DNA of 9,700 nt from JBBPYR01 sp038199755 (GTDB taxonomy: Bacteria; Chloroflexota; Ktedonobacteria; Ktedonobacterales; Ktedonobacteraceae): contig JBBPYR010000118.1 in NCBI GenBank assembly GCA_038199755.1, positions 1-9,700 on the forward strand, in the 5' to 3' direction. Position 1 is the stretch's first letter; each line of letters opens with the position of its first letter. Positions 5,545-9,700 of this stretch are shown here, piece after piece. Position numbers and translations under genes: made by a program. The notes under the pieces were generated by a model that was not told the origin of the DNA, ran no database searches, and saw only the letters and a list, made by a program, of their open reading frames with translations.

Positions 5545-7353
5545 TTAGCCCATATTGAGCATAGGAATCTTCGAGACGGTCCAGCGATCATTGGGGCTGG
5601 AAACCTCAAACTGCACCATTGAGATGGCATCAGTGGGACAACGCACCACGCAGAGGCCGCAACGAATGCACTTCTCTTCGTCGATAATCATATCTGCTCC
5701 ACCAACCCAGTTTTCGGTGCCGCTATGCATCGGATCACCCTTCACCACGCGGGAGAGACCTTCCATACTGATACAATCATAAGGACAGATATCGACACAG
5801 CCCGAGCAAAGAATACAGATTGAAGGATCAATCATAATATTCAACTGGCATTGCAGACAGCGGCGTGCCTGTTCAACAGCCTGCTCCGGGGTATAGCCGG
5901 TCTCGGTCTCGCGTGTGTTGCTATAGCGTGCTTTCAACGGCAGCGATGGCAGCATCGCATGCGGGATAGATTCATAGTTATCTACCATACCACGGCGATA
6001 ATCGGGTAATTCAACCTCTTCGGCAGCCTCAGCAGGCTTATCTACACCACCCAGATAGCGGTTGATAGCCGCAGCTCCATCACGCCCATCACCAATCGCC
6101 GAGATCAGGTTACGCGCACCCTGGGTATAATCACCACCTGCAAACAGACCAGGATAGCTTGTCATCCAGCTATCAAAATCGACCAGCGGAACACCGTAAC
6201 GATTCACCTCTAGCTTCAGTTCATCAGATTGTAGCCACGAGGCATCACTATACTGACCAAAGGCAGGAATAACGGTATCAACCTGAATGTCAAATTCGGT
6301 ACCTGCAAGCGGAATTGGACGACGGCGACCACTCGCATCAGGATCGCCCAGTTTGTTACGAATGAAGCGCACGCCACTGGCATGCACGCCATCCTCACTC
6401 AACACTTTTGTCTGCGTCACAAGATACTGGAATTCGACATGCTCAAGCACCGCCTCGTCTACTTCATATTCGTCGGATGGCTGCTCCTCTTTCGAGCGAC
6501 GATACATGACATAGACCTTCTCGGCACCAAAGCGGATCGCAGTGCGGCAGCAGTCCATCGCGGTGAAGCCCGCGCCAATCACAGCAACACGCTTGCCCAG
6601 GAACACAGGCTCGCCGTAGTTCGTCTTCTCCAGCAGCTTGATGCCGTCGATGACACCCTTCAGGTCAGCGCCCGCAATGACCTTATTATCAGGCCCCGTG
6701 AGCGGATTCGGAATGTAACAGCCCGCCGCGACATAGACAGCGTCATACTCCTTGAGCAGGTCTGTCATCTGCACATCGCGCCCAACTCTGGTGTTATATT
6801 TGACCGCAACGCCAATATCCTGCATATATTCGTCGCATTCCTCACGCGTCACATCGCGCGGAAGACGCCAGACAGGAATACCGTTGACCATCACACCGCC
6901 GCCGGTAGGGTACTGCTCGTAAATCGTCACCGGATAGCCCATCTCGCGCAGATCGCGAGCGCAGGCCAGACCAGCTGAGCCAGCCCCAATCACAGCCACC
7001 TTCTTATCCTTGGTTATTGGAGGACGCTCGGCATGATGACGAAACTCGCGATGGTCGGAGGCGGCCCGTTTGAGCCAGCAAATAGCAATCGGCTTACCAT
7101 CAACTTTGTTGCGACGACAAACAGGCTCACATGGACGAGCACAGGTACGCCCAAGCACACCCGGTACCACATTCGCCTTGCGGTTGAGCAGATACGCCTC
7201 ATCGAAGCGTGCCTGCGAAATTAAACCAATATACGTAGAAACATCTGTATGAGCGGGACAGCCCACCTGACATGGAATATTCGTTTGATACCAATCAGGC
7301 GCAACAGCTACCGATTGATATCGGGCTTCCAACTCGCTATCAGGATCAATCAT
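5545..7353 (-). CDS. GltD-like FAD/NAD(P)H oxidoreductase with C-terminal 2x[4Fe-4S] ferredoxin domain
   Basis: The 602-residue protein has three parts. Residues ~5-110 form the N-terminal iron-sulfur domain of the GltD/dihydropyrimidine dehydrogenase family, with Cys28, Cys32, Cys71, Cys75 and Cys79. Residues ~117-435 are the two-nucleotide-fold flavoprotein core: VIGAGSAGLACARDL at 121-135 for FAD, VAVIGAGFTAMDCC at 256-269 for NAD(P)H with YRRS at 284-287 suggesting NADPH, and GLFAGGDYTQGARNLISAIG at 402-421. Residues ~499-575 form a bacterial ferredoxin pair, C513-C516-C519-C523P and C562-C565-C568-C572P. It should move electrons between NAD(P)H and a ferredoxin or partner enzyme in the cytoplasm. 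It resembles the glutamate synthase small subunit, but no large subunit is in view, so glutamate synthase activity is not shown. The ATG at 7353 is preferred to one at 7377 because AAAGGA lies 9 nt upstream. It appears monocistronic, ended by the palindrome. Confidence 0.88.
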   Translation of the reverse strand: MIDPDSELEARYQSVAVAPDWYQTNIPCQVGCPAHTDVSTYIGLISQARFDEAYLLNRKANVVPGVLGRTCARPCEPVCRRNKVDGKPIAICWLKRAASDHREFRHHAERPPITKDKKVAVIGAGSAGLACARDLREMGYPVTIYEQYPTGGGVMVNGIPVWRLPRDVTREECDEYMQDIGVAVKYNTRVGRDVQMTDLLKEYDAVYVAAGCYIPNPLTGPDNKVIAGADLKGVIDGIKLLEKTNYGEPVFLGKRVAVIGAGFTAMDCCRTAIRFGAEKVYVMYRRSKEEQPSDEYEVDEAVLEHVEFQYLVTQTKVLSEDGVHASGVRFIRNKLGDPDASGRRRPIPLAGTEFDIQVDTVIPAFGQYSDASWLQSDELKLEVNRYGVPLVDFDSWMTSYPGLFAGGDYTQGARNLISAIGDGRDGAAAINRYLGGVDKPAEAAEEVELPDYRRGMVDNYESIPHAMLPSLPLKARYSNTRETETGYTPEQAVEQARRCLQCQLNIMIDPSICILCSGCVDICPYDCISMEGLSRVVKGDPMHSGTENWVGGADMIIDEEKCIRCGLCVVRCPTDAISMVQFEVSSPNDRWTVSKIPMLNMG

Positions 7354-7469
7354 TGTAAAAAGTCCTTTCCTGAGCATCTCACGCTGTGACTACCCGTGGG
7401 GAAAATGTGCAGCGTCAGGGCAGGGGAGATGGTAATGCAAGGATAAAAGTATCTATTTTTCCATTCCAG

Positions 7470-7498
7470 ATTATAGCACAGACATGCCGTAAATGGTA
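7470..7498 (-). promoter_or_regulatory. Candidate extended -10 promoter of the oxidoreductase gene
   Basis: A minus-strand TGCTATAAT (TATAAT at plus 7470-7475) is an extended -10 element. The -35 position at 17-nt spacing (plus 7493-7498, TACCAT) is poor, which extended -10 promoters tolerate. The leader would be about 110 nt. Confidence 0.4.
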
Positions 7499-7509
7499 GG
7501 GCGTATAAT
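7479..7509 (+). promoter_or_regulatory. Candidate promoter of the Gmad2 lipoprotein
   Basis: A perfect TATAAT at 7504-7509 with a weak CAGACA (7479-7484) at 19-nt spacing. The start codon lies about 43 nt after the predicted start site. It overlaps the divergent promoter candidate for the oxidoreductase gene. Confidence 0.35.
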
Positions 7510-7558
7510 AGAGAGAGGAGCAAGGACATTGTATATGATAACGTAGTAAGGGGACCTT

Positions 7559-8833
7559 ATGCAGCAGCACAAATACAGTCATAACACCGAAAATACAAGC
7601 GAGAGCTTCGTCGGCGGGTCTGGCAGACCCAGTAGCAAACTGTTCAGCCCTATTCTTCTTTTACTCCTTTGTGGCTTGGCACTTAGTAGCCTGGCCGCGT
7701 GCGCTATTGGTGGCACCACGCCAGCAACACCAACGGCCACAGCTCACGTCGGCAACAGCACAGCCACGAGTGGTCCTTCCGCAACCGGCACCAGCAGAAC
7801 ACCAACCACGGCAATTCTTTTGGGGCCACAACCTTGCCCTAGCGCGGTCAGCAGTACAACGTATTGGGACCCGATCATTGCCACACAAAACGGCGTTAGC
7901 GCGGTCGGGCGTGTCACCTGCGGACATCTCATGGGCTTGCCATCCCTGCAAGCCCTCATTCTCGTTGGATATAGTGGCACAGGTCGCATTATTGACTGCT
8001 ATGTCTACGACAACATCACCAACCCTAGCCCAACAAAACTGTTTGCCCTCCAGGGACTTTACAAGGGTAATGTAAAAATAAGTGCCTATAATACCGTCAT
8101 AACAGCAGAGGTCGATCTGGCCTCTAGTGTCAACAAAAGTGCCCCCAATGCTGGCCTCACCCTTGATCTGTTTCGCGAATTCAAATGGTCTGATGGCGCA
8201 GGAACACTCGTCCCCGTCTCGTTTCCCGGCATCTTTCCCGACTTAACCCGCTATCAGGCCGAAGCAGACCAGGAACAAGTAAATCAGGGACATCAACCGT
8301 GGAAATTACAAGCAACGATGGTGGCAAACACCTTAGCGGTAAACCTGCTCAATTGGCCAACGAGTGCAGTTGCGACGCTGCTCAGTGGTGGCGGAACTCA
8401 CGATACAGATGCGGTAGTCACCGTCAGAAATAACGGACCGACAGCAAGCACCATCCAGGTTGCATTGAGTCGTCTCGAAGGCAACACGAACGGCGGCATC
8501 TGGATTGCCACCGCCGTTACAACCACAGGTATGTCCATTACCACCCCACAAAACCGCGACCGCCTCATTAACCCTGTCGCTGTTACGGGAACGGGCAATG
8601 CCTTCGAGGGCGTTATCGGCAAGGTCATAGTACTTGACCACCTATACAACGACATCGGTCACATACAGGTGACAGGAGCAACGGGCAATGGGAACACCAC
8701 CTTCTCCGCTCACGTCAGCTACACATCCAGTTTCAAAAGTGGCGCACAAGAAGGCCTGATCGCCCTGTATAGTTACAGCAACGCCAATGGCTCCATCGCG
8801 GGTGCCGTAATTATGAAAGAGCTCCTGAGCTGA
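7559..8833 (+). CDS. Lipoprotein with C-terminal Gmad2 (Ig-like) domain
   Basis: The 424-residue protein has a long polar N-terminus, a hydrophobic segment at ~29-45 and a lipobox LAAC with Cys48. A Thr/Pro/Ala/Ser linker follows to about residue 85. The middle (90-325) is unrecognised; it holds Cys93, Cys121 and Cys147, and a beta-rich stretch DAVVTVRNNGPTASTIQVAL at 284-303. Residues ~326-422 (SITTPQNRDRLINPVAVTGTG, then FEGVIGKVIVLD and the final EGLIALYSYSNANGSIAGAV) match the Gmad2 immunoglobulin-like domain, named from spore-germination proteins. It is probably displayed on the outer membrane face. AAGGGG 5 nt before the ATG supports the start. The domain and the spore-forming habit of Ktedonobacteria hint at a developmental or surface role, but this is speculative. 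It is followed by its own terminator. Confidence 0.82.
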   Translation: MQQHKYSHNTENTSESFVGGSGRPSSKLFSPILLLLLCGLALSSLAACAIGGTTPATPTATAHVGNSTATSGPSATGTSRTPTTAILLGPQPCPSAVSSTTYWDPIIATQNGVSAVGRVTCGHLMGLPSLQALILVGYSGTGRIIDCYVYDNITNPSPTKLFALQGLYKGNVKISAYNTVITAEVDLASSVNKSAPNAGLTLDLFREFKWSDGAGTLVPVSFPGIFPDLTRYQAEADQEQVNQGHQPWKLQATMVANTLAVNLLNWPTSAVATLLSGGGTHDTDAVVTVRNNGPTASTIQVALSRLEGNTNGGIWIATAVTTTGMSITTPQNRDRLINPVAVTGTGNAFEGVIGKVIVLDHLYNDIGHIQVTGATGNGNTTFSAHVSYTSSFKSGAQEGLIALYSYSNANGSIAGAVIMKELLS

Positions 8834-8860
8834 ACATATCAGGCTATCCGAGTATAATAT

Positions 8861-8905
8861 AAACCGCTGTAGGGGCGCGCTGAAGCTGGCCTCTACAGCG
8901 GTTTT
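8861..8905 (+). terminator. Rho-independent terminator of the Gmad2 lipoprotein gene
   Basis: AAACCGCTGTAGGGGC (8861-8876) pairs with GCCTCTACAGCGGTTT (8889-8904) as a 16-bp stem with one G-U pair around a 12-nt loop. The stem ends in a short T-run (8902-8905). It lies 27 nt after the TGA stop. Confidence 0.8.
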
Positions 8906-8938
8906 GCAACAACGCTAAAAAACAATCTTTGGCACACC

Positions 8939-8968
8939 TTGACAAATAACAGCGCAATATGTTATTAA
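8939..8968 (+). promoter_or_regulatory. Candidate promoter of the small membrane protein gene
   Basis: A perfect TTGACA (8939-8944) is followed at 17-18 nt by TTATTA/TATTAA (8962-8968). Transcription from here would give a leader of about 170 nt before the ATG at 9146, unusually long for this window. Confidence 0.45.
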
Positions 8969-8982
8969 TAATAGCAAATAGC

Positions 8983-9126
8983 AATATTCACCTTAGCGCG
9001 GGAATATTAACAACTATGACCCATGTTATAACGTATAGCAAGATAAGAAACGTGTGAAATACAAACAATACACGAACCTTACGTAGAACAACTACCTTAA
9101 AGAGGTGGGCGTCGTTCAAACCCACC
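8983..9126 (+). other. Long leader region with two small inverted repeats
   Basis: The 312-nt gap between 8834 and 9145 holds the terminator, the promoter candidate and this leader; no coding frame of note is seen. Inside it, AATATTC (8983-8989) and GAATATT (9002-9008) form 7-bp arms around 12 nt. GGTGGG (9104-9109) pairs with CCCACC (9121-9126) around 11 nt, just upstream of the AAGGA ribosome binding site at 9134-9138. Either could be an operator or a translation-modulating hairpin. No known riboswitch is recognised. Confidence 0.35.
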
Positions 9127-9145
9127 CAATAAAAAGGATACATAC

Positions 9146-9655
9146 ATGTACTGGAACAACAATCGTCATAACCGTTGGGGGCGTCGCCGCCGTGGCTGGG
9201 GTTTCCTCCCCTTCATATTCTTCTTTCTGTTTATGCCGTGGTTTTTGTTTCATCATATAGGCGGTTTCATCTTTGGCATCATCGCGTTGCTGATCGTTTT
9301 TGCGGTCATCCGTGGTGTGCTAAGCGCAGTCTTAGGTGGGCGGAATAATGGCATGTTCTGGAATAGTTGGAGCAATTGGAATCAACCCAACCAATCCTAC
9401 TATCAGCCGCCACAGCAACCGCAACAGCCGTACTATCAGCCAACACAGACGCAGGTGCCCTATTATCAGCCCTCGCAACCGCAACAGTCCTACGACCAAG
9501 AGTCGTATGACCAAGGGTCCTATGACCAGGGATATCAGGCCAGCAAACCAGCTGCACAATCTGAGACCTATCAAGAGGGTGGACAAAAACATAGCTACGA
9601 ACAATATGAGCAGCCCCAGGCACAATACCCACAAGAAATGCCTCCGATGCAATAA
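9146..9655 (+). CDS. Small two-helix membrane protein with repetitive Tyr/Gln/Pro-rich tail
   Basis: The 169-residue protein is of no family I recognise. Its N-terminus is basic and aromatic (RHNRWGRRRRGWG, 7-19). Two hydrophobic segments follow at about 19-37 and 40-63, rich in Phe, and could form a helical hairpin. From about residue 75 to the end it is low-complexity: YYQP at 85, 96 and 106, SYDQ-type units at 115, 120 and 125, then Gln/Glu/Tyr-rich sequence, with no cysteine anywhere. By the positive-inside rule the basic N-terminus should be cytoplasmic, which places the tail in the cytoplasm too if both helices cross. AAGGA 7 nt before the ATG sets the start. The tail resembles disordered, self-associating sequences and may be a scaffold or interaction region; this is inference. 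Another gene probably starts 27 nt downstream. Confidence 0.78.
   Translation: MYWNNNRHNRWGRRRRGWGFLPFIFFFLFMPWFLFHHIGGFIFGIIALLIVFAVIRGVLSAVLGGRNNGMFWNSWSNWNQPNQSYYQPPQQPQQPYYQPTQTQVPYYQPSQPQQSYDQESYDQGSYDQGYQASKPAAQSETYQEGGQKHSYEQYEQPQAQYPQEMPPMQ
9398..9535 (+). repeat. Coding repeats, YYQP and SYDQ units
   Basis: In-frame repeats encode three YYQP units spaced 11 and 10 residues apart, followed by three SYDQ units spaced 5 apart. The DNA also repeats (GCAACCGCAACAG occurs twice, near 9415 and 9475), which suggests growth by slippage or duplication rather than codon-level convergence. Confidence 0.75.
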
Positions 9656-9682
9656 ATAAAACATACAATGGAGAGCACGCAG

Positions 9683-9700
9683 ATGGCCCCGGCAATTGCC
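9683..9700 (+). CDS. Start of a further gene, cut by right edge
   Basis: An ATG at 9683 is preceded by GGAGAG with a 7-nt gap and opens MAPAIA up to the edge. It lies 27 nt after the stop of the small membrane protein gene, so the two are probably cotranscribed. An in-frame ATG at 9668 lacks a ribosome binding site. The product cannot be told from six codons. Confidence 0.45.

Noticed and set aside
6382..6978. Plus-strand open frame of 198 codons
   Set aside because: It lies wholly antisense to the oxidoreductase, whose cofactor motifs are all on the other strand; no ribosome binding site is seen.
8853..8858. TATAAT between the Gmad2 gene stop and its terminator
   Set aside because: Transcription from it would run directly into the terminator stem at 8861-8905, and no -35 is seen; it is probably chance.
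9306..9695. Minus-strand open frames opposite the repeat tail
   Set aside because: They arise from the low-complexity repeats and lack start signals; the plus-strand gene has a good ribosome binding site and membrane helices.

Overview
The window looks like chromosomal DNA of moderate GC from a Chloroflexota bacterium, most likely Ktedonobacteria. This is inferred from protein style, not from a marker gene. The signs are several lipoproteins with Thr/Pro/Ser/Gly-rich linkers after the lipid cysteine, an ECF sigma factor next to a membrane protein with a DUF4367-like exterior, a Gmad2-domain lipoprotein, and strong AAGGAG-type ribosome binding sites. I see no rRNA, tRNA, CRISPR array, transposase or phage gene.

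Left part (1-3577, minus strand): a compact three-gene operon. An ECF-type sigma-70 factor (2912-3577) overlaps the start of a single-pass membrane protein (1720-2931) in the position of an anti-sigma factor. Four bases after that gene comes a family-5 (oligopeptide-type) ABC solute-binding lipoprotein, which runs off the left edge with only its last few residues missing. A TTGACA-containing promoter candidate lies upstream of the sigma gene. The layout suggests an envelope signalling unit in which an extracytoplasmic module, perhaps with a peptide-binding partner, controls the sigma factor.

Middle (3761-5540): a divergent, apparently single-gene unit encodes a DUF1028 protein (Ntn-hydrolase-like core plus a putative peptidoglycan-binding tail) and ends in a hairpin. 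Convergent to it is a small lipoprotein with a C-terminal beta-rich DUF4352-like domain and its own promoter candidate. Upstream of that gene is a near-perfect 77-bp palindrome (35-bp arms, 7-nt loop), placed four bases after the next gene's stop codon and followed by a T-run, so it probably acts as that gene's terminator.

Right part (5545-9700): a large GltD-like flavin/iron-sulfur oxidoreductase with an added C-terminal 2x[4Fe-4S] ferredoxin module is transcribed leftward. It shares a short divergent promoter region with a rightward lipoprotein carrying a Gmad2 domain, which ends in a clear hairpin terminator. After about 310 bases with a promoter candidate, a long leader and small inverted repeats comes a small two-helix membrane protein with a repetitive Tyr/Gln/Pro-rich tail. 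A further gene appears to start at 9683 and is cut by the right edge.

The most interesting parts are the sigma/anti-sigma-like/peptide-binding operon, the 77-bp palindrome, and the small membrane protein with the repetitive tail. Most other content looks like ordinary chromosomal genes.
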